Of a stretch of DNA of 64,000 nucleotides, positions 17,901 to 24,061 are shown piece by piece. The stretch is from Meghimatium bilineatum. Taxonomy: Eukaryota > Mollusca > Gastropoda > Stylommatophora > Philomycidae. Both the position numbers and the translations under genes were made by a program. Below the pieces are notes generated by a model that was not told the DNA's origin, searched no databases, and was given only the letters and a program-made list of their open reading frames with translations. Position 1 is the first letter of the stretch; each line of letters begins with the position of its first letter. Location of the stretch: assembly GCA_034231615.1 (NCBI GenBank), contig CM067309.1:36297750-36361749 (forward strand). The letters are read 5' to 3'.

Positions 17901-20755
17901 TTTAATTGTTGTTTTTTGTGTTTAATATGTTGTTATTTGATAAGAATGTTTGTGTAGTCGTTCAAAAACACAAAAATAATATGTATCAGGGGTGCCACGT
18001 GTGTGCATAGACAATAATTACGCTGTGTGTCGGCCTAGACCTAGTGTTGACCGGACGGACGTTATATGCAATTTCTTCATGTTTTATTAGTTTTTTTAGT
18101 TCATATTATATTAGTTTTGATATAAAACAATATATATACAATAAGTATTGGTATTTATGAGGATTTTATCAATGTTTCCACACATTGCTCAAGTATTAGG
18201 GTCGTCAAAAAGTTATATGTGCGATTTGAAAATGGCATTTTGCGATTTTCCCCCAAATTTTCAACTTCACAACTTGCTCACAACTGTCATATCATACACA
18301 CAACAACAAAAAAAACATGATTATATTCACTATTCACTCCTTTATTTAGACATGCAAAAATTATTTTGATATCTTTTAAAACAAAAAAGTTATCACGTTA
18401 TCAAAACACCCACATTCATTAACTCAAATTTTCCAAAAAATAATTCAGGCCCCAGGGGATGTTTCTTAATTTTTAATTCAGAGCCCTAAAGGTTAAGGGT
18501 AAAATTTAAAAATAACTGTCCCACTTCAAGTTGATATGGGCAAGCAGTTTAATTCCTAAGCATAAACATTTCTCTAGCAATAAAAAGTAAGCTAAAACAA
18601 AAGCTTTCTTGACTTCATTCTCAGATACCAATATCATTCTCAGAGTTATAACCATCATTCTCAGAGTTACAACCATTATTCTCAGAGTTACAACCTTCAT
18701 TATCAGATTTACTGCATTTATTCTCAGAGTTACAGCCATCATTCTCAGAGTTACAGCCATCATTCACAGATTTACTGCATTTATTCTCAGAGTTACAGCC
18801 ATCATTCTCAGAGTTACAGCCATCATTCACAGATTTACTGCATTTATTCTCAGAGTTACAGCCATCATTCTCAGAGTTACAGCCTACATTCTCAGGGTTA
18901 CAGCCTTCATTATCAGATTTACTGCATTTATTCTCAGAGTTACAGCCATCATTCACAGATTTACTGCATTTATTCTCAGAGTTACAGCCATCAGTCTCAG
19001 TTACTACGATCATTTGCAGTTACTGCCATCATTCTCAAAGTAATAAAGATAAAATTAAGATAGTCACCTGTTTAAGAACCTCTCCTGGATAGAGAGGAAA
19101 GGGATCTTGTGTAAGCCTGATTTCCTGGTCAGCGTGCTGTAGCTTTGACTGACCAAGACTGTCAGTCACTGGCTTGCCATCTTTGTCTCGAGAGACTGGG
19201 TTTTCTATGACACAATAATGACGAGGAGGAACCACCACCATTTTCTCTGGACCAAGAGTAACTCTGGAAATATTTCAAATAAATGATAAAGCAAGTGCAG
19301 TGACGTAGCGTGGGGCAATGGTGCCCGGGGCGGAAACATAATTTTCCACCCATGTGATATTAAAAAAATATGTCAGTGATTGTGAAAGACTGGATTAAAA
19401 TAAATTTGCCGCCCTCCCGTGATGCCTCCCGGTGCGGTCCACACCTCCGCCCCTCCCCCCTCGCTACGCCACTGAGCAAGAGTTTTGTTATTGTTCTGTG
19501 TTGACAGCCAAGTTCAATGTCAATAGGTCATAGCTGTCAACTTATTTGTTTCCGTAAATCTGTATTTTTAACAAATTTTTTCCATATTTCAATAAAAATG
19601 TCAGTATTTAGCACCGACAACCAAAAAAAACCCAAAAAGAAAACCACGCACAAAATTTTTTTGGGGTTCATCAATACGTTCAAAACATCTTCATTAGTAG
19701 TAATTAGTGAAGATGTCATACCAAATGATCTTTAAAAAAAATAATAATAATTTGGTGTGGTTTGGGATGGGGGGGGATCTGTATCAAATCGGAAAATCCA
19801 TACTACTTTATACCTATGGTAGGTTTACATATTTGTATGAGAACCTCTTCACTTTGCCCCAACCATGATTTTTCCATTTTGAGTCTGAAGCCCTCCACCT
19901 GGCCAAGACCTACATGTAGAGGATGAGATTTAGCTGAACAAATCTAATATATACCCAAGCTTGCCACATCTTGATTCTAGCAGTCTCAATTAGGGAGTCG
20001 ATGAGAAATCAATGCCACACAGGGCATATCTATAGCACATACCAAGATCATACCTATCACCTCATTCAAAATCTTTTCCAGTTTGGCAATTTGTGTGATG
20101 TAAATATAGCACAAGTGCATTATAAATTATTAAGAAGTCCGTGATATTGCAATCTTCTTCTTCTGCGTTCGTTCTCAAACTCCTGCAGATTAGCAGGATG
20201 TAGTCCGGAGAACGGAATGCATTGTGTCATGGTTTACAGCATTGCTGTGATATCTGCGCCTTTCGGCCTGACACATCCGACTTCAGCATGGCTTTGGGTC
20301 ACTGACCCTATATGGGATGGGACAGCCAACTCCATCCCATAACCTCCTTAGTCGCCTTTTACAACATGCTTGAAAGGTAAACAGTGTTGCTATTCTTTGC
20401 TCCCCTTTCGGGCCCTGGCAACATACGGGCTATATTGCATTCAAGACTTGGTACAATTGACACTTCTTTGGAGGGGGTGGGAGTGGTGCTCCAGGCTGAG
20501 TTGCTAGAAATGAACTGTGACACACTGTTACTGAATAGTATCTTCCTGATGTTTATTCGCACTAAATTATGCTAAATCATTCGCTCACCTCTGGTTATCC
20601 TGTCTAATAAATGTCTGAGGTCCGATCTGGATTGTAGTAACATTCGTGTTCTGATCTAGAACATGGATGTAATAATATGGAGGGATACGAAAAATGGCAT
20701 TGTCATCTTTGCGTGCAGCCATATTATTAGATTTATCTTTTTCCACAATAGGCAA
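2813..20755 (-). CDS. MVP: major vault protein, 5' part of the gene (8 coding exons)
   Basis: Encodes the N-terminal 395 residues of major vault protein, the cytoplasmic protein that assembles in 78 copies into the shell of the vault ribonucleoprotein particle. Coding exons, in order: 20589-20722, 19068-19263, 16496-16616, 13521-13747, 9584-9709, 6685-6795, 4527-4646, 2813-2962. The lengths (134, 196, 121, 227, 126, 111, 120, 150) sum to 1185 nt and keep one open frame, and every junction has GT..AG. Recognisable landmarks are [12 protein letters not shown] near the start, [59 protein letters not shown] and [11 protein letters not shown]. These belong to the tandem N-terminal MVP repeats that form the vault barrel wall. 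Vertebrate MVP is about 890 residues, so the C-terminal shoulder and cap-helix region lies outside the window. No separate 5' untranslated exon or promoter was identified with confidence. Confidence 0.97.
3013..3284. repeat. about 42-bp minisatellite, 6 units
   Basis: The unit begins 'atgacaaactatgg' and ends 'ttaacacattttttctcgtc'. Starts at 3013 and 3055 give the 42-bp period; later units vary by a few bases. It lies in the MVP intron directly beside the 2962 acceptor. Confidence 0.9.
3465..3715 (-). mobile_element. LINE 3' end (CPC-type), remnant
   Basis: Reading the minus strand across minor defects gives a CPC.. zinc-knuckle-like block, [18 protein letters not shown] and [10 protein letters not shown], then a GAA-rich 3' end (plus strand 'cttcttcttcttctgcg'). 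It matches the C-terminal and 3' UTR pattern of the RNase H-bearing LINE seen at 34.5-35.3 kb, at higher divergence. Confidence 0.65.
3921..4460. repeat. 30-bp minisatellite, 18 units
   Basis: The unit is 'ggaatcttcaaaggaaatat' plus a variable 10-mer (aagatgggat, gagatgggat, tagatgggat, aagataatat). 540 bp hold 18 units. The last six alternate aag/gag, a 60-bp dimer pattern. Because 30 is a multiple of 3 and the unit has no stop in several frames, the array yields repetitive peptides, including one in phase with the neighbouring MVP exon. Confidence 0.95.
4527..4646 (-). CDS. MVP: MVP exon, residues 306-345
   Basis: 120 nt, phase 0, between 'attccag' and GATGGG|GTTAGT. It encodes [31 protein letters not shown] and TETFQDG. 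The frame stays open past the donor, through the intron and well into the 30-bp array (to about 4047), so a retained intron would add a long repetitive tail before a stop. Confidence 0.97.
4785..5048 (-). mobile_element. SINE-A
   Basis: Read on the minus strand it runs from '..atagcaacagttacctgcc' through 'gatgagtcaggccaaaaggc' to 'cagaatgaaatcag' with the SINE-A internal order preserved. The 3' GAA tail is eroded. Confidence 0.75.
5049..5654. other. no feature recognised (MVP intron)
   Basis: No exon-like open frame with MVP similarity and no identified repeat; ordinary AT-rich intronic sequence. Confidence 0.5.
5655..5850 (-). mobile_element. possible LINE C-terminal remnant
   Basis: The minus strand gives short pieces such as [14 protein letters not shown], resembling the '..KLLDxLxxWxG..' part of the LINE C-terminus at 25.26-25.5 kb. 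Strongly degraded; weak call. Confidence 0.3.
5901..6478. repeat. 45-bp minisatellite, about 13 units, higher-order pattern
   Basis: The unit is 'attattaagtcttcctatct' + 'cggtagataccaagacttgg' + 'ttacc'. Starts at 5901 and 5946 define 45 bp. Variant order (tgtagatat, tgtagatac, cttgctatct, then tcggtag units) repeats after about 306-310 bp, so a block of about seven units has itself been duplicated. It lies in an MVP intron. Confidence 0.93.
6575..6668 (-). mobile_element. tRNA-derived SINE head, fragment
   Basis: On the minus strand, 'tgcggagtagttaaag' resembles a pol III box A and 'aggttcaatcccc' resembles box B, spaced as in a tRNA. The cloverleaf is imperfect, so this is a SINE head rather than a tRNA gene. 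It lies within 20 bp of the MVP splice donor at 6684. Confidence 0.6.
6685..6795 (-). CDS. MVP: MVP exon, residues 269-305
   Basis: 111 nt, phase 0 on both sides, between 'tttacag' and GTGAAG|GTAAGA. It encodes [38 protein letters not shown] tRNA-derived SINE head lies within about 20 bp of the donor. Confidence 0.97.
7261..7368. repeat. 22-bp tandem repeat, about 5 units
   Basis: Repeats of 'agccatttgtacagaaaggt' + 'ac', nearly identical, in the MVP intron between the exons at 6685 and 9584. Confidence 0.92.
7385..8179. other. unassigned intronic sequence
   Basis: No exon recognised. 7650-7800 carries 'tttcatacccagaagactc', similar to the body of the second hairpin-head subfamily at 47.04 and 49.9 kb, so a decayed fragment of it may be present. 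Confidence 0.4.
8180..8305 (-). mobile_element. hairpin-head element, older fragment (left part)
   Basis: Contains 'ctgtatagatgaaatgctg' and 'ggcatgtcatcatctactg', the two hairpin arms of the hairpin-head family, in degraded form. The younger 613-bp copy is inserted at its right edge; related fragments continue at about 8930-9035. Confidence 0.5.
8306..8918 (+). mobile_element. hairpin-head retroposon, 613 bp, with 9-bp target duplication
   Basis: The element begins 'cgcatgtggttgcatctgtg' and ends in a CCAA-rich tail 'aacaacccaaccaacc'. It is flanked by a perfect 9-bp direct repeat 'agactaata' at 8297-8305 and 8919-8927. The same element occurs in the other orientation at 53417-54037. Near its 5' end are hairpin arms 'gatgacatgc' and 'gcatgtcatc'. 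No reverse transcriptase and no clear tRNA-type promoter was seen. Variable target-duplication length and a microsatellite tail fit target-primed reverse transcription (SINE-like). Family not recognised. Confidence 0.85.
9037..9480 (-). mobile_element. LINE C-terminal fragment (RTE/CR1-like)
   Basis: The minus strand encodes [17 protein letters not shown], a stretch with [24 protein letters not shown] and [22 protein letters not shown]. This is the post-palm C-terminal region of a non-LTR reverse transcriptase ('YGCETW', 'GRPRRRW'). There is no RT catalytic core, so it is a 5'-truncated, dead copy. Related copies lie at 48.9 and 61.5 kb. Confidence 0.85.
9584..9709 (-). CDS. MVP: MVP exon, residues 227-268
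   Basis: The acceptor is 'ttttcag', the donor GAAGAG|GTAAGT, and both ends are in phase 0. It encodes [31 protein letters not shown] and NVYEE, matching the MVP repeat with 'TGEEWLVTVQDTEAHVP' in vertebrates. Confidence 0.96.
9784..9945 (+). mobile_element. SINE-B
   Basis: Runs from 'ctgaagacaatatgtgttgg' through 'acaatgcatttccattctct' and 'agagacccagcgggagtttg' to 'gaacgttgaagaag'. The full set of SINE-B landmarks is present at moderate divergence. Confidence 0.8.
10092..10285. repeat. about 18-bp tandem repeat, 11 units
   Basis: Repeats of 'tctcacagttcagtgccg', some 19 bp long (cagtttcag variant). In the MVP intron between exons 9584 and 13521. Confidence 0.93.
10290..10779. other. no feature recognised (MVP intron)
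   Basis: Plain AT-rich intronic sequence; no exon or repeat identified. Confidence 0.5.
10780..11440 (-). mobile_element. LINE C-terminal fragment split by a SINE
   Basis: The minus strand gives [11 protein letters not shown] on the right side (about 11290-11440) and [10 protein letters not shown] on the left side (10780-11027), the same order as in the 9.0-9.5 kb LINE. The two parts are separated by SINE-D with a 12-bp target duplication. Several frameshifts; dead. Confidence 0.75.
11040..11280 (+). mobile_element. SINE-D (tRNA-derived), 241 bp, with 12-bp target duplication
   Basis: Starts 'gcactggcttcgcatatgag', carries a box B-like 'ggttcattcccc', and ends in 'ttactttactttact'. A perfect 12-bp direct repeat 'cttcttctatat' lies at 11028-11039 and 11281-11292. 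Box A is missing, so the copy is 5'-truncated within the tRNA part. It interrupts a LINE remnant. Confidence 0.88.
11536..11790 (-). mobile_element. SINE-C (tRNA-derived)
   Basis: On the minus strand the head reads 'ccctagtgtagtggttaagc' (box A-like) and 'gagttcgaatctggc' (box B), followed by a body ending 'gtcaatcctctacaacttt'. Sister copies: 30779-31003 (with target duplication) and 12105-12300. Confidence 0.85.
12105..12300 (-). mobile_element. SINE-C, body only
   Basis: The minus strand carries the SINE-C body: 'aagaggtcactgaggattatc' like sequence, a 'gatagggacagagcg' segment and 'aagtcaatcctcttcatctg'. The tRNA head is missing or unrecognisable. Confidence 0.6.
12359..12622 (-). mobile_element. 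SINE-A
   Basis: Well preserved: plus strand begins 'cttcttctgtgttcattctc' (GAA tail on the minus strand), then 'gcagattagcaggatgtagt' and ends 'tgctcccctttcggccccag'. Likely short target duplication 'gagat' on both sides. Confidence 0.88.
12623..12892. other. no feature recognised (MVP intron)
   Basis: AT-rich; no exon or repeat identified. Confidence 0.45.
12893..13052 (+). mobile_element. SINE-B
   Basis: From 'ccgaagacaaatgtgtcgag' to 'gaatgaatgctgaagaagaa', with the palindrome-bearing part 'aggaccatggtcctgat'. 'ttatatagtgttcagtcaaa' occurs on both sides (about 12845 and 13053), which looks like a target duplication of about 24 bp. Confidence 0.88.
13135..13519. repeat. 190-bp tandem duplication ending at an MVP splice donor
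   Basis: 13135-13324 and 13330-13519 match over 190 bp with one visible mismatch (cgtaaaattg / cgtataattg), offset 195 bp. The right copy ends within the intron side of the MVP donor whose exon ends at 13521; the left copy carries the same donor-proximal intron bases without the exon. Confidence 0.95.
13521..13747 (-). CDS. MVP: MVP exon, residues 151-226
   Basis: The acceptor 'atccag' precedes 13747; the two remaining bases of Gly151 are followed by [34 protein letters not shown] and VLTEK. The donor is GAGAAG|GTTAGT. 227 nt is the longest exon here. The donor side abuts a nearly perfect 190-bp tandem duplication (13135-13519). Confidence 0.97.
13810..14100 (+). mobile_element. LINE 3' end (CPCG type)
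   Basis: The plus strand encodes [20 protein letters not shown], then [12 protein letters not shown] and a conserved last segment ending in a stop, followed by 'gctgaacgcagaagaagaa'. Same layout as the end of the RNase H-bearing LINE at 35.1-35.3 kb and the same GAA tail as the SINEs. Confidence 0.8.
14203..14345 (+). mobile_element. SINE-B
   Basis: 'ccgaagacggatgtgtcaga' through 'gatccagcggaagtttgaga' to 'gaacgctgaagaagaagaag'. Slightly shortened in the palindrome region. Confidence 0.88.
14865..15110 (+). repeat. dispersed repeat, copy 1 of 2
   Basis: Shares with the reverse complement of 19520-19745 the blocks 'tagtaatcactactaatg' (close variant), 'ttttgcacgtattgaacgta', 'ttaatgaaatatggaaatga' and the end 'ttgacagctatgatct'. 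No coding potential recognised; family unknown. Confidence 0.6.
15183..15572. repeat. 38-bp minisatellite, about 10 units
   Basis: The unit is 'tgatttacaacagtttcaca' + 'ctgtcatggtgtcagctg'. Starts at 15227 and 15265 give 38 bp; units are almost identical. In the MVP intron. Confidence 0.95.
15590..16330 (+). mobile_element. LINE C-terminal fragment interrupted by SINE-A
   Basis: Left part (15590-15950) gives a degraded '[16 protein letters not shown]' block; right part (16226-16330) gives [11 protein letters not shown]. Together they match the order seen in the LINE at 56590-56765 (QIKWFGHIMRM ... GRPRKRWIENV). A SINE-A separates the two halves. Confidence 0.65.
15957..16224 (+). mobile_element. 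SINE-A
   Basis: Near-complete: 'ccgaaaggggagcaaagaat' through 'gactaaggaggttatgggat', 'catcccatatagggtcagtg', 'gtcggatgtgtcaggccgaa' and 'ctgcaggagtttgggaatga' to a GAAGAAGAAGAA tail. Inserted in a LINE remnant. Confidence 0.92.
16496..16616 (-). CDS. MVP: MVP exon, residues 111-151
   Basis: The acceptor is 'ctaag' before 16616 and the donor GGTCCAG|GTATAT. It encodes [18 protein letters not shown] through [10 protein letters not shown], with Gly151 split after one base. [11 protein letters not shown] is an MVP repeat signature. Confidence 0.96.
16840..17130 (-). mobile_element. LINE 3' end (CNCG type), minus copy of a head-to-head pair
   Basis: The minus strand encodes [20 protein letters not shown], then [15 protein letters not shown] and the last segment to a stop at 16864, followed by a GAA tail (plus strand 'cttcttcttcttctttcgtt'). 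Paired with an opposite copy at 17115-17310. Confidence 0.8.
17115..17310 (+). mobile_element. LINE 3' end, plus copy of a head-to-head pair
   Basis: The plus strand gives [38 protein letters not shown], a stop, and 'gaacgaaagcagaagaagaa'. Same family as the minus copy next to it; both tails face outward. Confidence 0.75.
17563..18492. mobile_element. piggyBac-like MITE with TTAA target site
   Basis: TTAA lies at both edges (17559-17562 and 18493-18496). The left end CCTTTAGGCCTCT matches the inverted right end CCTTTAGGGCTCT (12 of 13). Just inside the left end are perfect 15-bp inverted arms 'ccgatttgcgccaat' (17583-17597) and its complement (17620-17634). 930 bp, no recognisable transposase. 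TTAA duplication and short CC-starting termini are the known pattern of the piggyBac superfamily. A 77-codon open frame at 17596-17829 starts within the hairpin and resembles no transposase known to me. Confidence 0.8.
18630..19035. repeat. 21-bp minisatellite, about 19 units
   Basis: Two unit types alternate: 'attctcagagttacagccat' and 'attcacagatttactgcatt'. Blocks of three (A A B) recur, giving a 63-bp higher-order pattern in the middle. The array ends about 35 bp from the MVP donor at 19067. Confidence 0.93.
19068..19263 (-). CDS. MVP: MVP exon, residues 45-110
   Basis: Starts after 'ttccag' with the last base of Arg45 and ends CTTAAACAG|GTGACT. It encodes [18 protein letters not shown], then NPVSRD and [16 protein letters not shown], the most conserved block of the MVP N-terminus. 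196 nt. Confidence 0.97.
19298..19474. mobile_element. hAT MITE, 177 bp
   Basis: The left end CAGTGACGTAGCGTGGG and inverted right end CAGTGGCGTAGCGAGGG are near-identical terminal inverted repeats. Flanking 8-mers 'agcaagtg' (19290-19297) and 'agcaagag' (19475-19482) are an 8-bp target duplication with one difference. An 8-bp duplication and CAG..CTG ends are typical of hAT. In the first MVP intron. Confidence 0.88.
19520..19745 (-). repeat. dispersed repeat, copy 2 of 2
   Basis: Reverse-complement partner of 14865-15110: 'aattactactaatgaagatg', 'ttttgaacgtattgatga', 'ttgaaatatggaaaaa' and 'aagttgacagctatgacct'. Family unknown. Confidence 0.6.
20154..20430 (-). mobile_element. SINE-A, complete
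   Basis: From the GAA tail ('cttcttcttctgcgttcgtt' on plus) to the 5' end ('acatacgggc', i.e. GCCCGTATGT on minus). The flanks 'gatattgcaat' and 'tatattgcatt' are a probable target duplication sharing 'atattgca'. In the first MVP intron, 160 bp from the start-codon exon. Confidence 0.92.
20589..20755 (-). CDS. MVP: MVP exon with start codon
   Basis: The acceptor 'tttcag' precedes 20755. 33 nt of untranslated sequence lead to ATG at 20722-20720, giving MAARKDD.. then [16 protein letters not shown] and [11 protein letters not shown]. The alignment of this start with the N-terminus of known MVPs supports the ATG. The donor is CAGAG|GTGAGC; the last codon (Arg45) is split after two bases. An upstream non-coding exon must exist because the exon begins at an acceptor. 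Confidence 0.96.
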
Positions 20756-20834
20756 CTGAAACAAATAGAAAAGTGTGATAATTATTTAATAATACAATAA
20801 TAATAAACATAGGGACCAAACCCAAAATAAAGGA

Positions 20835-21010
20835 ATGACGAAAACGGATGTGCCAGACCTCAGACGTCCAGACCACAGAGTGGCCAACCGAGGTGCAAAT
20901 AACACAGTTCTACTGTGAACCTGCAGCACAACGTACTTCACGCTCCCCGGTGGAAATCACACGATATATTTATTATGGTTACATGAGAGCGAACGCTGAA
21001 GAAGAAGATA
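20835..21010 (+). mobile_element. SINE-B, divergent
   Basis: Starts 'acgaaaacggatgtgccaga' and ends 'gagagcgaacgctgaagaag'; the middle keeps only part of the SINE-B landmarks. Lies just upstream of the MVP start-codon exon. Confidence 0.55.
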
Positions 21011-21079
21011 ATAAAAATAAAAAACACAAGTTTCAACTTCTTTGTTATAAAACTTCTGCTGGATATACTTAGAATTAAT

Positions 21080-21290
21080 GCACTGCGCTATGGTTTACAG
21101 ATTGGCTACAATTATCTTTCTGTCTCAAGAAATAGGAGTTCTATTCTTCTATGTGATGTGTCCTTTACAGAACAGTTCTCGCTACCACTCTAGGTCTCTC
21201 TCAGGAAAGCTGTAAATCATGATGACTCATTCGGCTCTCTGGACTACATCCCATTAATCTGCAGGAGTTCGAGAATGCACACAAGAATTA
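21080..21290 (+). mobile_element. SINE-A-like 3' fragment
   Basis: 21190-21290 holds 'aaatcatgatgactcattcgg', 'tctggactacatcccattaa' and 'tctgcaggagttcgagaatg', the SINE-A 3' module. The remainder is degraded. Confidence 0.5.
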
Positions 21291-21299
21291 ATTCAGTTA

Positions 21300-22329
21300 T
21301 ATCCAAGCTGTCCTTCTTCTCCCAGTTTCATAAATAATTAAAAGGTCCTCAATATCCTGTGTCTATGCCTTGGAAGACCTTTTTCTTTTCCTCTACTTTG
21401 ATTAATATTTCTAACAAATGTACGGTAACATACCACGAGCTACCTGATACTTCACATATTTCTGAAATGTGGATGAAGTTAGATATTATGCGCAGCTTCA
21501 TTTCAAGTTTGTTATAGTGCACACAGTTTTTGTGATGTCAATGAAATTACATCACTAGCAGAACGTGATTCCATACAAACAAAATGACTAATTTTAGCGG
21601 AGATTATGCCATGATTTAATGTCACGAATGCACATCGGAGGAGAAGGAATGATCCTAGAGTTTAGGAGGAGGGGTGGGTGTTAGGGTTAGACCTAATCAT
21701 AACCCTAACACCTGCTGGGGATAGGGAGGTAGGGTTTTATTGTCAGGTTAGGCAGGTAGCCAATAGTTTCTAATTTCCTCCAGTATTGCATCCTTATCAG
21801 TTGAAGACTAGTTCAGCAAGGATATGGCAGCCATTTTACTAATAGAAAATAACCGGCAGAGTAACATCACAATCTACTGAATAACTGCAATCTGCAAAAG
21901 CATCATAAACTACTAAAAAATTATGAGCAGGGAAAATTACTTAAAAAATGTGAATGTGGTGGGCCTGTGATATGTAATCGTACTCTAATCAATTGTGTTT
22001 ACATGTCAAAATTAGGCTACAGTGTGCTTTTTGGTAGCTTTGAGGAGCAATTCTCCATATACTTTTGTGTACGTCTGTGTTGGGTCTCACAGTCTATGAT
22101 ATACTTAGAACCCTTCTATAGCATTTCATTTCAAATGATTATTTTATTTTCTGTTGTGGATTGCATTGTCAAGTCTCACAAGTATATGCCAACACAGGAA
22201 AAATATACCTTCTTCAGAGTTGCAACTTTGTTTTCCTGTTTGCCACAGATAGTTCATATGATTTTTTGTAGGGCCATTATGAACTTCTATTTTTACTGAA
22301 ATGCTCTTGTAACTTTAGCAAGATGTCTG
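21300..22329. other. upstream of MVP, no gene recognised
   Basis: Apart from the telomere-motif hairpin, nothing identifiable. A 5' untranslated MVP exon could lie here or further right; no candidate stood out. Confidence 0.45.
21677..21712. repeat. perfect inverted repeat of telomere-like motif
   Basis: 13-bp arms 'ggtgttagggtta' (21677-21689) and 'taaccctaacacc' (21700-21712) around a 10-nt loop. Each arm contains the metazoan telomere hexamer TTAGGG/CCCTAA. No longer telomere array is present. Confidence 0.9.
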
Positions 22330-22455
22330 TATCATTTTAACCCTCTATGGGAAGGAACAACCAACTACACCCCCAAAACCTCCTTTATGACATGCGTGGC
22401 AGTAATTGTTGCTATTCTCTGCTCCCCTTTAAAGCCGTGGCAACACACAGGCAAG
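22330..22455 (-). mobile_element. SINE-A, 5' half
   Basis: 'ccctctatgggaaggaacaa' to 'gctcccctttaaagccgtgg' on plus corresponds to the 5' half of SINE-A on minus. The 3' half is absent. Confidence 0.7.
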
Positions 22456-22564
22456 CTAATACCCTTCAAATCATTTGATCGATTGTCTTTGCTCTGTTTT
22501 TGCTGTTTGGCATCACAAGATTAAAAGCCAATCAATTTTTGGGTTTTGTCGCTTAATATGCAGT

Positions 22565-22700
22565 AATGTTGTGATGTCTCAGGACGGCAAACTTTTTCAA
22601 TCCACCTTCTTCTTGGTCTCCCCCTGCCTCTTGGTGTTCCGATTTTACTTTTGAATGCTTTTGCTGCTAGCCAATATTGTCTCATTCTAAATAAGTGGGA
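22565..22700 (-). mobile_element. LINE C-terminal remnant
   Basis: The minus strand encodes FRMRQYWLAAKAFKSKIGTP and [14 protein letters not shown], the RGRPRRRW basic motif of the LINE C-terminal domain. Short and truncated on both sides. Confidence 0.7.
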
Positions 22701-22737
22701 TAGATATGTGCTTCAAGAATGGTGATGTATGTAATAA

Positions 22738-22885
22738 TTCTTCTTCTTCAGCGTTCATTCTCACACACAGGATCTCTCTTGTAGCAGAACAATGGTCCTA
22801 CTAGATTTCCAGCAGGGTGTAGTCCAGAGAATGGAAATGTGCTGTGTTACCGTTTGATTTTCGCCAATGGCCCAACCTATTGGTC
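22738..22885 (-). mobile_element. SINE-B
   Basis: The plus strand starts 'ttcttcttcttcagcgttca' (tail), then 'ggatctctcttgtagcagaa', 'caatggtcctactagatttc' and 'gtagtccagagaatggaaat'. 5' end degraded. Confidence 0.85.
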
Positions 22886-24050
22886 TTATTGTGTAATAAT
22901 TCAAAGCATCATATTAATGTGTGTGTATGAGATAGCTTACCAATTTACTACTGATAAATTGTATGTTTGGCTCTGTGGCCGTGAGATACGGAGTGCGTTT
23001 GTGATGACCAAGGTATCAGTTTTGAAGCCTGCTGCTGGTAGCTATGCAGCCGGGCAGTTCAGAAAGACATGACAAAGTTCATAAACTACTGAACATAAGC
23101 CCTATTTTAATTTATATTGCCTACAAAATCAAGTCAAAATATTATGGGATGATGGCTACAACCAAAAAAAAGGATATGCTACAAATTTAGTTATTTTTTT
23201 ACACTATAGGCCTATTCAATATCATTTCCTATGTTACAATTTTTGTGTTAATTTATAGGGCCTATTTAATTAGTATCACTTCCAATTTTACAATTAGTCT
23301 AAATAGAAATAGACTAGGAGATTTAAAATGACGAACTTGTAAACCTGATAGTACTAACACACTTCAACACTGAAATAATGTAAACAGATTGAATTGATGA
23401 TAGAATTACTTACTTACTATTTGTTAAATGATCTAAGATAGAATTAGAATAAAACACCAACACCTCGTTGAATGTAACGCCCCGTTTCTCACGTACCCTG
23501 AACAGCCGGCTTTCTAAATAGACGTGTCTGCTCTGGAGAAGGAACTTATATCTATTTTTAGTAACTTGCTCGGCACTATTAGTGGAAACTTGCACATTGA
23601 TGGTCTGTTTTACGAAGTATTGCACCATTTAACAATACAAGATAAAGTCAGAAATTTCTCAGTTAACCACACGCAACAATGTCCAACCTTATGCGTCTCG
23701 TATTCAATCAATTGGTGAATTGGGAACACAATCACACTAATAAACAACTATTATAGTAGTTACTATTCCATTAGAAGCAACAGCAATTCTATAATTGTGG
23801 GCGTGTCAAATCACAACAGTACATATTATTGACTAATAATTTAACTTAACACATTAAGATCACACAACACAACATTGATTTAATAAATAATTTATGCAAA
23901 ATGAATACAACACACTGCGACGTCCCCACTAAATCATACAGATACTAAGAACAGTTGATACAATAAACAGCTGTATTGTTACCTCTTGTTTCAGTTCTGT
24001 TAGCAAACCGGGTGCCAGGTATGTGACGAGATTAGAAGCCGATTATATGC
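22886..24050. other. no gene recognised
   Basis: AT-rich sequence with no identified repeat. Weak donor-like sites on the minus strand (for example near 23982) could mark an MVP leader exon, but nothing decides it. Confidence 0.4.
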
Positions 24051-24061
24051 TGTTTTATAAT

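Noticed and set aside
21677..21712. Interstitial telomere array
   Set aside because: Only two hexamer copies per arm at most; too short to call a telomeric tract, so it is reported only as a hairpin.
23410..23628. 72-codon minus frame as an MVP leader or extra gene
   Set aside because: No resemblance to MVP or another family, and no convincing splice sites joining it to the exon at 20755.
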